NCBI GenBank assembly: GCA_012845835.1 | Contig: JABAKD010000036.1 | Location: 2,845,702-2,909,701 of the forward strand | From: Undaria pinnatifida | Lineage: Eukaryota > Sar > Phaeophyceae > Laminariales > Alariaceae | Length of the DNA stretch: 64,000 nucleotides | Reading direction: 5' to 3' | In this document: piece after piece, positions 1-12,150 of the stretch | How the letters are laid out: each line of letters opens with the position of its first letter | How positions within the stretch are numbered: the first letter of the stretch is position 1 | Translations under genes and position numbers: made by a program | The notes under the pieces: model-generated | What the model was told of the DNA's origin: nothing | Databases searched by the model: none | Seen by the model: only the letters and a program-made list of their open reading frames with translations

Positions 1-129
1 CGGTGTACTGTAGTTGGGAATGTCGTCCGTGGCTGTGTCGTCGAGGAAGGCTGAAGGTCCGTTGGTGGTTTGGAACCGGATAATGGGGGTGTAACTAAAA
101 CGCTGAGTCCGGAGCGACTAACAGTTGGT

Positions 130-1660
130 TTGTTGTAGTAAGGGGAGCGGTTGCTGTTCCCCAATGATCGTGTTTAAACTGTAGGTAGGGAGGGGGGGGC
201 GGATGGGGTCTCCAAGACATTGGGATCGCCAGGAAGGCGGTGGAGAAGGGTAGGATGTATTTTGGAGACCTGACAAAGAGGGGGGGATGTCGAGGACAGA
301 TCGGTAACGTTGTTGAGGAAGCCAACCCGATCAAACAGAGGAAAAGGTAATCATCTTCGAGTCCGTAGAGAACATTGCCTAGCGGAGACATTCGGCGGAA
401 AAGACAAGACCCGAGCAAAGTGGCTCTGTTAGGTCGCGTGTGGTCATAAGCATGCGACAGTGGGACGTGGTATGCGCGGGGTAGGCAGAGACCGGAGCGA
501 GGCGACCATTTGGTACTACGTCGGGGTGGAGAGGGGCAATGGTGAATCGGCGGGTGCTCATCGGCGGTAATGATGGGGGCCTGGGCGGAGGTACCCGTTG
601 AAAACCGTTCTCGTTGAACGGGGGGGATGCGGCAGAGTTTTTCAGTCGCGTTGGAAACAGATGGCAACTAGGTCAGTTGGTTGGTTCGGTTAGATATGCC
701 GTGGCCGAATAGGGGTGAATCATTTGCAACGCGGCGGGTTAGGGGGGAAAGGCGGCCGCCAATCGAATGATGCGATTGATGCTTTTGCCAATGGGTGGGG
801 TTGCCAGTCTTTGGTGTACCGTTGCCGAAGCTAGGGATACGAACTCGGAGAACTGGGAGGGCTGTGATAGGTTCGAGGGTCACCGAATGGTGGTACAGGA
901 GCGGTTGCTGTTCCCTAATGGTCCTCGCCAAGCCTCAGGTAAGAAGGGGGGGCGGATGGGGTCTCCGAGGCATTGGAATCGCCAGGGAGGCAGTGGAGAA
1001 GTGGAGGATGTATCGTGGAGGCCCGGGAAAGAATGGGGGATGTTGAGTATAGATCGGTGGCGTTGTGGAGGAAGCAAACACGACCAGATAGAGGGAATGG
1101 CTGCTATCCTCGAGTCCGTAGAGAACATCGCCAGACGTTGACCTTCATCGGGAAAGACGAGACCCGAGAACAGTGGCTCCGTTGGGTCGCGTGTGGTCAG
1201 AAGCGTGCGACGGTGGGCCGCGGTATGGGCGGGGTCGGCGGAGACCGGCGCAAGGCGGCTCTTTGGTATCACGTCGGGGTGGAGAGAGCCGATGGGGGAT
1301 CGGCAGGTGCATCTCGGCGGCAATATAGGGGGCCGGGGCAGACGTCCCGGTGAACACATGTCTTATTTGGCGGAGGGGACGCCGCAGAGTTGTTCTGTCG
1401 CATTCAAACGGGTCGGAACTAGGTCGGCGGTTAGTGGGTTCGGTGAAAAAAGCCTTGACCGAAAGGGGGTGGCTCATTGAAACGCGGGTGATTAGGGGGG
1501 CAAGGCGGCCGTTAATCGAATATAGCGAATGCTGCATCTGCCTATGGGTTGGAACTTTCAGTCTCTGGTGTACCGTTGCCTAAGCTAGAGATACGAACTG
1601 GGAGAACTGCGAGGGCGGTGGTAAGTTCGAGGTTCGTTGGGTGGTAGTACGAGAAAATAG
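130..1660. repeat. Large tandem repeat, ~754-bp unit, two full copies
   Basis: A landmark beginning GAGCGGTTGCTGTTCC recurs at 145 and 899, and a second landmark, GGTGTACCGTTGCC, recurs at about 813 and 1568, so the period is 754-755 bp. The first copy runs about 145-898 and the second about 899-1652; a short third start follows and then decays. Copies differ by many scattered substitutions and small indels, so the duplication is old. The plus strand is strongly G-rich. Overlapping open frames exist on both strands, but their order is not preserved in a way that suggests a conserved protein, so I call this non-coding tandem DNA. Confidence 0.8.
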
Positions 1661-4600
1661 TCCGCGGTTTGTGGGCCCCGGAACCATTTCCCCAGGTAGG
1701 AAAAACAGAAGGAGCTCCGGCGTTTGCCGACCTCGGAACCAATGTCCATGGCTGGTGTTAGCAACTGTTCGGATATTTGATCGAAACCGGGTGAGATGTA
1801 GGGTCGTAGTGGCGCCTAAACTGTCGGCCTATGGCGATGTCGGAACTATTCCACACGGTGACAAATTACAAACGTAGAAGAAGAATCCAAAAATTGCCAC
1901 TCCTAAAGGTTGAACATCAAAGAAAAAGATAATTCAGTGAAGGCTGGTTGCGGCGAGCTGCCAAGCAGTGGTCAGTTGCGGCTGTCAATAGGGTTGTCGC
2001 GGGGCGATAGCGAGGGTGCAAAAGGCTTACCTAAAGAAGAGAGCCCGGTGGATCCGCGTGATCGCAAAGAGTGTTTCCGCAGGGTATCACCGAGGCCCTG
2101 GGAGGGTCTCTGTCGGTGACGTTTAAGGGAGCGGGGCGAAGATACCCTGGGGTTCCTGTCTCCAAGCGTTGGATGAGCAGGATAGAACTAGGTAGGGAAT
2201 GCTGTACCTGTGGTCTGAGCCCACGCAATGCACGAAGCTCGCCAAAAAGACGGGGCAGAGAACCCCGGTCAACTATGATCGCGAGTCTTCCGGCGTCTTG
2301 AAGGTATTGTTCCTCGGGTCCCGGGACGGTGCTGTCAACACCGTGGCAGCAAATGAAAACCCGTCGTTGGCGGGACCACCGCTGGCACTAGATAAAAGCG
2401 TATGTTCTGGAACAGGCCCAGGCGGAGCTGCTAAAAAATAGGCGAGATGGGCTCAGATTGCGATGGCCCGTTATGTGAAGCAAACGTTTCGTGCCGTGGC
2501 CCGTAATCGCTCGTAGCCGTAGTCTTCGGCAAGAGCCTTTACCCATCGGTGGATGGCGTCGAGTGGAGAATTTCAGTTTGGCTCGGCGTCTTGGCCTCTT
2601 CGCACCAGCACGCCAAGACCGGCGATAAAACAAGGGGATTAGTCTTGGACAAGCGATTCACATGTAAGGGTCTGGGCGAGAGGGGTGGATTGTTGCGGGG
2701 GAGCGGGGGTGGAGAGAAGCTAGTCATTTCAAAGGTGAAGCTGGACCCTTGTCCGGCAAATTAATGGCCTGACGTTGGTGGTGCTGTATCAGCATGTCAA
2801 GCGTGTAGCGTTTACGGTGTTGTGCCGTAGTGGTTGTAGGTCGACCACGCTGTTGTTGTTGCTAATTATGTCGTCACTTCCGCAGCAGTTGCCCAATGAA
2901 GAACGGCGACAATGGCGCTTTTGACCGAACGTGTAATTGCCACGGCAATTATATCGAGCGGCACTTTGTCGCGGGTTATTGCCGGTTGATGACGCCGGGT
3001 TTACGCTCCGTACGTTCCACATACACCACAAAGAAAAGCCAACACCATGAAATATGCCCGAACCTGGGTTGAGCGCACCAGAGTAGTAGCGGTGTTGCGA
3101 CAGTGGGGGAGCGTACCTGGAACGATGCAAATCTCAGGAAAAATACCCCAGATGGGGCGGGGTTACTCGATGGCCAGGTGGTTGAGAATGATTATCGTCC
3201 CAGGGTGTGCCCCATCTGGCAAAATGTGATGGCTGCGAACCACCAATTTGTGAGGTTCGTGGGACAGACGCAGGTGCCATGGGCGACACAACTCGGGGTA
3301 ATCGTGACCGCCGTCGCGGCCACTACGGATGAGATGGCATTTGTGCCGTTGTGCGACTTGCTGTCGCTATTACTGCTGTCAATATTGGTGATTTAGGTTG
3401 TAGGCGGAGAAAACCGGTGGTGTAGGTGGTAGTAGGGGAAGAAGGATGGTTTTGACCCGAGCGGTATGTGATTGGGGGGGGGGGGGTGCGTGCGGCATTC
3501 TAGGTGGCTGGTTGCGAAGACGGTGGATATAAAGGCAATGCGACAATAAAGTTGGTGTGCATCTTTGTGGCCGTTTTGGCAACTGAAATAGCGGCGAGAG
3601 TGCGTCATAGTTTGGCGTAGGAAGGCACCGTCGCGGCGGGGGAACTGGTTGGCGACTCGATGGTCGTTTGACCAACTGCATCAGAGGCGGAAGTGGGTCA
3701 GAATTTGAAGCAAGAGAACCCGAACCGATAGGTTACCGGAGGAAGATTGTCTAAACATGACGATATGGGTCGTAGCTGCGTAGGCATAGCGTGGCCAATA
3801 AATACAAAAACCGTTATACCGCAGAAATGTTGTCTTTGGGTGCCGCCCGGTCGAGACCGTGGGCGTGCCCTGTGCAGTTGTGTGCGAGTGCCAGCAAACA
3901 AAAGCACGGGGTATTGGGTGCAGGGGGGTGAGCGCAGTGGTTGTGAGCGGGGGATTGTGGACCGTGGCGGCGATTAGACGCAGGCCGCGTGGGGTGGGCG
4001 ACGAAAGGGTCCGAACACGGTATGTGAGCAGCAATGTGTTGGTTGCGACGGTTGTCGTGGATCAGATGGGGGGGTGAGGGGGTGCAAAAATCGGTCAAAC
4101 TCGAGCATACGAGCTGGTGGGGCACGTCGTACAAAGGGCTGGCCATTGATGCCGTCGCGGCGGCATACTCTGCGGTAGCCGTCGTGGTACTTGCCACATC
4201 TATGCAAAGCCCCGCTGGAAACAATAACAATCCTCTTGCCTTCAGGCGCCAAAATATGTCGCAGTCGCACTGGGTGGGCGTCTCTCGTAGAGGGAGCCGT
4301 CCTTCTAGCCTCGGGATTTCAGAATTTGGAGCTTGCGCCGCAGTACATATGAATGACCTCCTCATCTTTTACGTGGTTCGCGTATGGTGTGCAGTGAATT
4401 CGTGAGGGCTTCCCATGGAGCCCTATGTTTGACTCACGCCACTACTCCCTGTAGTTCCGATGAAATCTATGGGACTGAATGGGACTCTTATGACATATGC
4501 TCAAAGCGTCGGTGCCCTCAATAGTGCCAGTTTATCTTTGGGCTGGCACAAAGACATGTCCCCGGTATGGGACTTGGTTACTGAAACCGTATACTTCTGT

Positions 4601-4717
4601 CATGTATACCGGTATGATTTTCCTGTAGGTCGTTGTTGTTCGTGTTGTCGTTCTCGCATAAACTTGCACAATCAAGTCCGATTGAAATGCTCTACTTTAT
4701 ATAGTCGAGTAGTCAAT
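1661..4717. other. Anonymous G-rich DNA, no gene recognised
   Basis: This stretch has more G than C on the plus strand and only short open frames in several phases. The longest is a 123-codon plus frame at 4034-4405 with one hydrophobic alanine/valine-rich segment near its middle; it could be an exon, but I see no convincing partner exon or start. A G homopolymer of about 14 lies near 3473-3486. No RNA gene, long tandem repeat or transposon end was recognised. Confidence 0.4.
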
Positions 4718-4863
4718 CTACACTGTAGTTCCAAGCGAAGTCGCCGACCTTTATCCTTAATGAAGACACACACCCAGCAATACGCGCAATTAATTGACGT
4801 ATCACACACAGATTGCAAATATGAGGTTCGACAAAGCCTTCGATCCCACAGCTAAAGCGTATT
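4718..4863 (-). repeat. Truncated copy of the G-tract TIR element family
   Basis: Read on the minus strand, this matches the terminal ~145 bp of the family seen in fuller form at 20.85, 51.9 and 58.95 kb. It keeps the landmarks GTCGCCGACC, TCCTTAATGA and ATCACACACAGATTGCAAA, and it ends close to the terminal repeat (CCCACAGCT). It is more diverged than the other copies and lacks the G-run interior. Confidence 0.7.
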
Positions 4864-7818
4864 TACATCTTAAAGACATATAATAGTAAAGTTTATCTGG
4901 AAGTCAACTCGAAACACACCAGTGGCTCGTCCGGCATTGAACGTTGCGATGTAGCTCGTGCCAGGGCGCCACTGCTGGTGCTGCTCACAGCTTGGCTTGC
5001 ACAATGACAGCATGCTCACTCCATACCTAAAGTAGTATGAAGTACCTGTATGAACGCCCCCAGCACGAATCGTATGCCTGATATGCGCCAAGTATCCGTA
5101 TACCGTTGTTGTCCCGCGTTAGTGCCGCACCCTTTAGTGCAATGCACTTGTTTGGTGCGGTTAAAATCGCTTGTCATGCCATGCTTTACAAAATATATGG
5201 AGTACTACTATTGATGTACTGCACCATTGTGTGATAAATCCCGGTCCCGCTCTTGTTGTACTACCTATGCAGGTACCAGGCGCCGCACTGTTACGGGATA
5301 GCGAACGGCCACCGATGTATCATACACGGCAGCTGCTCTGCTGTCGAAACTGAAGCCTGCGCTATCTTTTCTTCTTGCTGAAGCTGGTGCTGGCTTGAGA
5401 TAGCAGCCGCCCTTATGCTAGCTCTGTAGGCGGTCGAGTCGCTGCAGCTGCTACGGGGTGGTTGTTTTCCAGCCTGCCAGTGCCGCTCGTTGCACGAGAG
5501 AACGCTGTTGTGCATTGAAACTGCCGCAAGGAGGCGCGTCCGTATTTCTTATGCATATCTCCGTATCACGGATACCGGGTACGATTTTAGTCTATAAAGC
5601 AGTGTTCGCACGCATTATACAAACCAATACACACAGCAGTACCCCCCCAAAACCCCATTGCGGTTCCCATTGCGCACCTCGTAGGTCGGACAGGGCCCCC
5701 GAAGATATTCGTCTTAGCTTCGTTATTTTCTCTATCGATCATCTCCTGTGTCCAGCGCTGTCCGGCTCACGCTACTGGCTAGTATACAGCGATTCCTTTT
5801 GTTCAAAGTGGGCCAGTGTGAGGTCGTGGGCTCTGTGGGTCGTACTAAAGTTAGTTTTGGATAGTGAGGGAGCTCGGGCCTCGACCCGACCGAACGCGAG
5901 GACCATGACGTCGGCACGCAGGCAAAAAGCCCAGCACAAACCGGAGGAGGAGCCGGGTCTAGCGCTCGTCGATATAAGCCAGGCCTTTTGTAGCTCCCAA
6001 GATTTTTCCTGTGTCTTCCCTGTTGTCGCAAGGAATCTAGGGTTGAACGAAGTGACCGGCGACGGCGTTTATTCTTTTAGTGATTCGCACCAAATACTGG
6101 AACCCACTTTGTCCCAAATATGGATTCGTCTCATCGGGTAGCGAATTTTCTTGTCACTTTTGTTTTATCTGCATTCAGTTTGGCGGACGGCAAATATGCC
6201 AATGACGATTAACTGTGATGAGGCAATGCCTACGAAGCGCAGCGACCGAGGTCGCCTATGTCTGAGCCTGAAACGCCTCTACAAAGCCCCTTAATGGCCG
6301 GGTACCTGATTGATGCTTCAATTATATTGTTGTGTTCGCTCCGTGTGCCTGTGTGCGGGCGTCCGCCCGAGAGCCGATAGATTCATGCCTTACAGCAGCG
6401 CTGGATCTATAATACAGCACCGATTCCCATGAGCCCAGGGTCTACCGAAGAAGATAGGCACACGTTAGTCCATGAGGCTCCTTTTCCGTACAAGGTGCTT
6501 CGGGTTGACACAATTCAACCACGCGCACTGCAAACCATCATGCTTTTTCCCTGTGATTTACGTACTTCATTGTACTACTAGTCTATAGGACTGGTTACCG
6601 TTCTCGACGTTGTTGTTGTAGGCCAAAAATAGAAGGTAATAATAGACGGCAGTCTTTGACGGTGGTATGCTGCCGTGCACAAGGTGCAAATTGGCGTACT
6701 CATGAGTATAGCAGCAGAGAGTAGAGCATCCCAAAACTGCTACTATTGCTGTATGTAGGGTACCATACGACGCTGTCGGGCGGCCCATGTACAGCATGCT
6801 ACCTATCGACCAGGTAGGCGTGCGTTGCGAGTGCAGCAGCGCATACTACTTCCACGGTTCACAGGGTGCCACCGAGAATGCAACAGCAACACAACCCTCA
6901 CAGATACTACAGGTCTAGACAGGCCCAAACGAAAATAGTAAACAACGTAGACCAGGGCTACACGGGACACGAACCCACGAAGTGCAGTGGAAGTACAGTT
7001 ATTTTGGTCCTGTATCATACATGCGATGTCTGCTGTGATTTGCTTTTGAGGTTTTGCATTAACTCAAACGATTACAATAATTAACCGCTGGAGACTTTGT
7101 ATGTATCATGTTAAACAAAACTGGGTATAGCAAGGGTGCCCATCGAGTGCTCATTGCCCATCGTTTCCTGAAAAGCGGGATTTTTTTAAATTTCAGTGAC
7201 CAAAATTGCCCCGCTCTTTCCCCGTTAGCGACGATGATGAATGCCAGTGCATATGTACGTTATCTTTTTACTTTAATGTGTGTCCTATTATAGACTATAG
7301 TGCTACCTCACTACAACGCAGTGTTTTTGTCAACATTTCATTGTTTTTTCTTGCGCAAGTCTCAAGCGATTGCGGCGCCGGTTACATACACCTCAGTGTC
7401 CACCACCCTGAAAAACCTACCCTCTCTGAATGCGCAAGCTCACGGCGAATCAACGGCGAATTCGTCAACTTTTACAACTTCAACAGTGACGGTTAAATCT
7501 GCTTGAACTGGCCGTGCGACTGCTGGGAGCATACCTATAGACTATAGCAACAGCGAAAACGACACACTACTTGTCGCCGGCGCGCCGGGTTTGTCCACTT
7601 CTAACAAGATGCAAGGCCACACCAACTGCAGATCTGACTATATCATGACCTAATGGATTTCTGACGGGCGTAGTGTGTCATTTGAAGGCTTCAATGGGGA
7701 GCACTGCGCCGGCGAAGGAGCACAGAACGCTAATTGATCCCATGCGGGGCTGTTATTGACAAAACCCCGTATTTATTACTCTTTATTGTTTACTTTGTTG
7801 TTCACCAGGTGAATCGTG
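4864..7818. other. Anonymous DNA, no supported feature
   Basis: The longest open stretch is 227 codons on the plus strand at 5458-6141. Its composition is irregular, I recognise no domain, and no flanking splice pattern supports it. AT-rich stretches and short CA/TG runs are present. I found no repeat copy and no RNA gene. Confidence 0.35.
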
Positions 7819-8032
7819 CGAATTGCGTTGTATATTATGATTTTCTGTGGCTTGGAAGGGAGAGCTGCTGGCTGACATATCTACCGCAGCATCCAACTCT
7901 GCCTCATAACCACACCTCTTGGCTCATAAACACATTTCCCTCCCTCCACTGTCTGGGTTCTGCTGTCTCTCTGGGTTCTGCTGTGCGAATCCTCGAACGA
8001 CTGAGACACCAAATGGTTTAACACCATTGACG
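7819..8032 (+). repeat. Direct repeat, first copy (~210 bp)
   Basis: This block matches 8526-8727 in the same orientation over almost its full length. Shared landmarks are GAGAGCTGC, ATCCAACTCTGCCTCATA, CTCATAAA and AACACCATTGAC. The copy carries an extra internal duplication of a 15-bp word (TCTGGGTTCTGCTGT) near 7963-7984. No open frame is conserved between the copies. Confidence 0.75.
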
Positions 8033-8525
8033 CCTCCACACAACTTTCCTAAGAAAAACACATACCGTGATATAAACCCTCGCATACCAATGAGAAACAG
8101 AAAAGAAAAGAAGTAGATGTACCTTCAGTTTTACGATAATACCTGGTAGTAGTTATCCTCAAAAAATCTCCGTCCCCCCACCATCAACAGAAAAAGGATG
8201 GGTGGGCGGGAAAAAAAACGAAATTTCTAGTCTAGTCCATTGAGCGACCGCTGTTCAGATGGCAAACAGCTTTGTCTGTCTGTTCGCGTGTTCTACCAGT
8301 TCTACCAGTCTGCCAGCACCGTCCCGCGCGGTATCGACTCGGTATTTTCACACAAGCGCGATCAACCAAACAATGCCAGCTCCTGCTGTCGAAGTAAGCT
8401 ACGTACGTACTCCGCCGAAAAAACTATGAACCAAACGCCGAATTTTCTGCGGAACAAAAACAACATACTATTCTCACATCGGTTCCCGATTCCTAACAAT
8501 GTTTGTCTTTGTTATATATTTCTTT

Positions 8526-8727
8526 CGAATTACGTTGTATAATACCATGTTCTGTAGCTTGGGAGGGAGAGCTGCCGGCTGATGTTATGTATACTGCAGT
8601 ATCCAACTCTGCCTCATACCCACATGCATTTGCTCATAAATACATCTCTATCCCTCCACCGTCTCGATTCTACTGTGCAAATTGTCGGACGACCGAGACA
8701 CTGAATGGTCCAACACCATTGACTCGT
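8526..8727 (+). repeat. Direct repeat, second copy (~200 bp)
   Basis: Second copy of the block at 7819-8032, about 707 bp downstream. It lacks the 15-bp internal duplication of the first copy and differs by scattered substitutions. The DNA between the copies contains an imperfect hairpin at about 8170-8212, pairing a C-run arm with a G-run arm. Confidence 0.75.
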
Positions 8728-9733
8728 CAACAACCGAGGTTAGTCCGAGGCTTCTACAGTTTACCCCATACACTATCTTGAACTGCCTACCGGTCTTTGC
8801 ATATGGTAACCTTTGCCAGCTGCTAGTTTACGAGGCACCTGTCGTGCATCGTCCGCATTATTCCGGGAGTACGCCTTAGAGTCTATGCATCGGACTTCCA
8901 CCTCCCTTCTCGCTGTATGACTCGTTCCGACACGTCACCTCTAGCCGCACGCATCGAGGCACCTCCCATCATCAGCGAGTGCAGAGCGTACTCTTCGCGT
9001 TTTCGCCCGGCCTTTTCAACCATCTCTCTCCACGCTTATATCACCCGACCGTATATCCACCCCTTGTTCTTGCTCCCCTCAACGGTACGAGGAAAGTGGC
9101 GCGTGTTCAGGTAGACTGCAACCCATTAAAATAGTGCTACCATAAGAGCAACGGCTCCATCACCGTCACCCAACTCAGAACACGGTCCCCGAACCTCGCT
9201 CCGGGTACGTGCAATGACGCTTCCAACTTGAGCCTGTTTGCCTTTATGGCCGCGGAATCGCACCTCAACCCGATCTGAATCAATTCATTGAAGACGCCTT
9301 AACTGCCTGGCGCCAGAAGAAAAAAAAAAGCAACGTAACTTCGCGTGAGACAATGCGCTGGGTACACCACATCTGAGCCATTGTCAATACCTCATCGGAC
9401 CTGGCTAAGAAAAATTTGGTCATGCCCAGACATACTCAAAGCACTCCACCTCCAGAGCCCCAGGAAGACATCAGTTCCTGCCCGTTAATCAACATGTCCA
9501 ACAATATAGGGAGCCGAACCCGTGGCCGTCTTCCCGCCCACGTATGCAATCTTGAGATACCTTGCAATACTAATACTTCTAACCCGATGAAAGTACTGAA
9601 TCGCACCTAGCTTACTCTAAAATAGATCCGGCTTGATTGTCCTGTGCCGCACAACACCAAGCAGCGAAATCAATAATGACCCACAGTTTGGCCTCCCGCG
9701 ATTCACATGATTGCAGATACCGGTCCTGTGCGG
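8728..9733. other. C-rich anonymous DNA
   Basis: The plus strand is C-rich and has only short open frames. It may be the decayed 3' part of the minus-strand element suspected at 9734-11254, but I could not find an intact protease, reverse transcriptase or terminal repeat here. Confidence 0.3.
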
Positions 9734-11254
9734 TTAACCGGCGAACAGTGCATCAAGATCGGAAACCCGACGCCTAAGTTCTTTCAGACGATCTCGCAAC
9801 TGATCGACGGAGGTACGGGCGCCCAAACCTCCTGTACAAAGATCTGCGCACGCTTGCCCCAAGGTCTGCTCCTGGTTGAGAAAATACCTCCAACCTCGGC
9901 CGTACAAGCGAGGCATCCGCTGAAACCCGAGGTCGTTCGGTCGCCAACGTTGACCCCGCCAGCTGACGGAGCCCGCACCCCTATTCGTCGTCAACCTTGC
10001 ACAATTTAGAAGAGCTTCCACTTTTTTCGCTTCCGTCTCCGTCTCCCGACGCGGAAGTGCTCGGTACCGTGCCAACACCAGTCTTGAGTTTCCTGTGTGC
10101 GGCCCCACTGGCGCCTCCTGCGCTTTCCTTCAGTTCCCGAAATTCGTCGGCTGGATCGCGTCGGTAGCTGCACGGATATCCCTTTCGCTCGAACGGGCAT
10201 GCCCGCCGCGAGGCCCAACCGAAGCATGGAAGCCTAGGGGAGTCTTCATCCTTTCGCGCACGTTTGACCCCACGGCTTTCTTTTTACACGAGGTGCTACC
10301 GGTTCAATTTCTACGTGCTCTTTCACACCAGCGTCAATACTGGCTCCAATCTTTCCAGGTGGGAACCACCGTTCCTGGTAATTCGTCGTTCCACGGGGGC
10401 TCATGCCAGTTAGACTTTTTAGAGAGAGCCGCGTCGTGAACCGCGGTCGACCAATCCTCGAGATCTTCGCTGTTGAAGCGGTCTATCCTCACCCTGTGGA
10501 CCGGCATTTGAATCGCTTCGTATTTAACCTCGCCGTGTGATGTCACCATGTCGAACCTGTCCTGGAATCCCGCGCGTAGCTTCTCCACCCGCAATGTTCC
10601 CGACACCTAAGTAATGGCCCGCCCGATGGTGAAAGGCAACACCTTCGATAAAATATCGAACTGCTTTTCGATGTCGACGGTGCCAGCAGTGTCCGGTTCC
10701 GCTCCGCGCGGATAAACGCGGTGGCATCAAACCCCAATAAAGCGTTGACCTGTTCCACTACCGCAGAAGATGCCAGGGCGGTGTTCTTGAATACCCCTTG
10801 CAACTGGACCCTCGACAATTCACATCCCTTTGGCTTTTCACCACAACCATCCAAAGCGTTGGTTGGTGTTCTTCAAAGGCGTGATCCTCTCCTTCAGCCA
10901 TAACTTATCCGACAAGCTACCGCGAGTGGAAGCCCCACCGTTATTCTGCCCCTAGTCACGGTTCGGCTCGTCAGCGTCTTGGTGGGCTTAGGTGTCATCC
11001 GACACATTCATGGAGGTGCCCGATCATTTCCTTAGTATTTTCGAGCCTCCCCCCGTTCTCGGCGGTACTGTCCAAAATATTTTCGAGACGCCACTCATTC
11101 TCGCCGGCACCGGCTCCGATCGAGTCAGGCCGATCGTTGACCGCCTCGCGATGAACAGCGTATTCAGCTTGACGGACTGAACGTTCGTTGCATCGCTACT
11201 AGCACTACCCGACCGGCTGCTCGCACCACTCGACTTGCCGCTCATCGTGGTCAT
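9734..11254 (-). pseudogene. Possible decayed retroelement gag-like region
   Basis: The minus strand is G-rich and holds a series of adjacent open frames in different phases: 11254-11024, starting with a serine/glycine-rich stretch; 10854-10543; 10606-10334, with an acidic/tryptophan-rich capsid-like stretch; and 10108-9734, ending in a charged coiled-coil-like segment (residues ~98-124). Successive frames that line up along one strand with frameshifts between them are what a decayed coding region looks like. No zinc knuckle, protease or LTR was seen, so the gag reading rests on composition and order only. An eroded host gene is equally possible. Confidence 0.22.
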
Positions 11255-12150
11255 TTTCGGCTACACCGTGTGCTTAAGTCGAAATTTGACCTCTTTTGAA
11301 GAAAAAATGAACCCGCGAACGTCATACGAGGCCGCAATTCATAGTGAGACTAAGTTGTAATTGTCCGGCCGATACTTTGCAAGGGACCACAACTTTGCCT
11401 GTGGAACCAGGGTGGCTCGCCATCACTGCATATATATGCCGAAATAAATGCACATTTGAATATTTTCGCTCGAGCAGCCAGCATGGGCACACACCCGCAT
11501 CATATTCGTTTGTGTAATCTATTGCCTTTGAGGCGAATTGCTCGATTGTTACCACTGCCTTGTCTGCGAACTGGTGTTTCAGCAAGGAGGGAAGTGAGTC
11601 AATTCGATTCAGAATATCATTTGTTCTTGCGCCCCATCACAACCGTGACCGTGCAAGTGGTGTCCGTGAAAATACTTATATTTCCTGTCTGACAGCCGTT
11701 CGTTAGTACCAACACAAGGTAAACCATAGAGAGAAGAACTATAGTACCGTAGTTCCATCGTCGTCTTGCCACGACGTCGACATCACATGTATGCATTTAC
11801 GTGCTCCGTGCTACACGGGTCGACATTATTATTTGACCACATTTGTTGTATTTTACGTATGCCATTGCTGCTTCATAATGCTTTTCGGTTAGGAAACAGT
11901 GCGAGCATATTAATTTGCGCCCATCGAAATCGCGTAAACATTACCAGCAAGATTGTTCAGTGACACTGCGCAGCTATGTAAATCAAGCATTCACGTACTG
12001 CTATTAAGCAGAAAAAACAATGTGATCATCCTGAAACATTTTGTGCCCCATCCCGACCGCACGGGAGGTGACCAGCTAGCTAGAATATACAGTGTCACTA
12101 TACCCAGCCACATTTTAGCGCTGAAAGATTTTTGTCGCATTGCCGCGACC
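11255..12150. other. Anonymous DNA, no supported feature
   Basis: Base composition returns to near balance here. Only short open frames are seen, with no repeats that match elsewhere in the window. Confidence 0.35.

Noticed and set aside
95-1537. Repeated minus-strand frames as a gene family
   Set aside because: Frames in the two 754-bp copies are not kept in step and start and stop at different places, so they are likely chance openings in G-rich DNA.
2100-2300. rRNA or R2-type insertion target
   Set aside because: A few words looked rRNA-like (ATACCCTGGGG, AAGACGGGGCAGAG) but they do not continue into recognisable rRNA core sequence.
5458-6141. 227-codon plus-strand open frame
   Set aside because: It is the longest frame in a non-repeat area, but the sequence has irregular composition and no motif, and no neighbouring exon was found.
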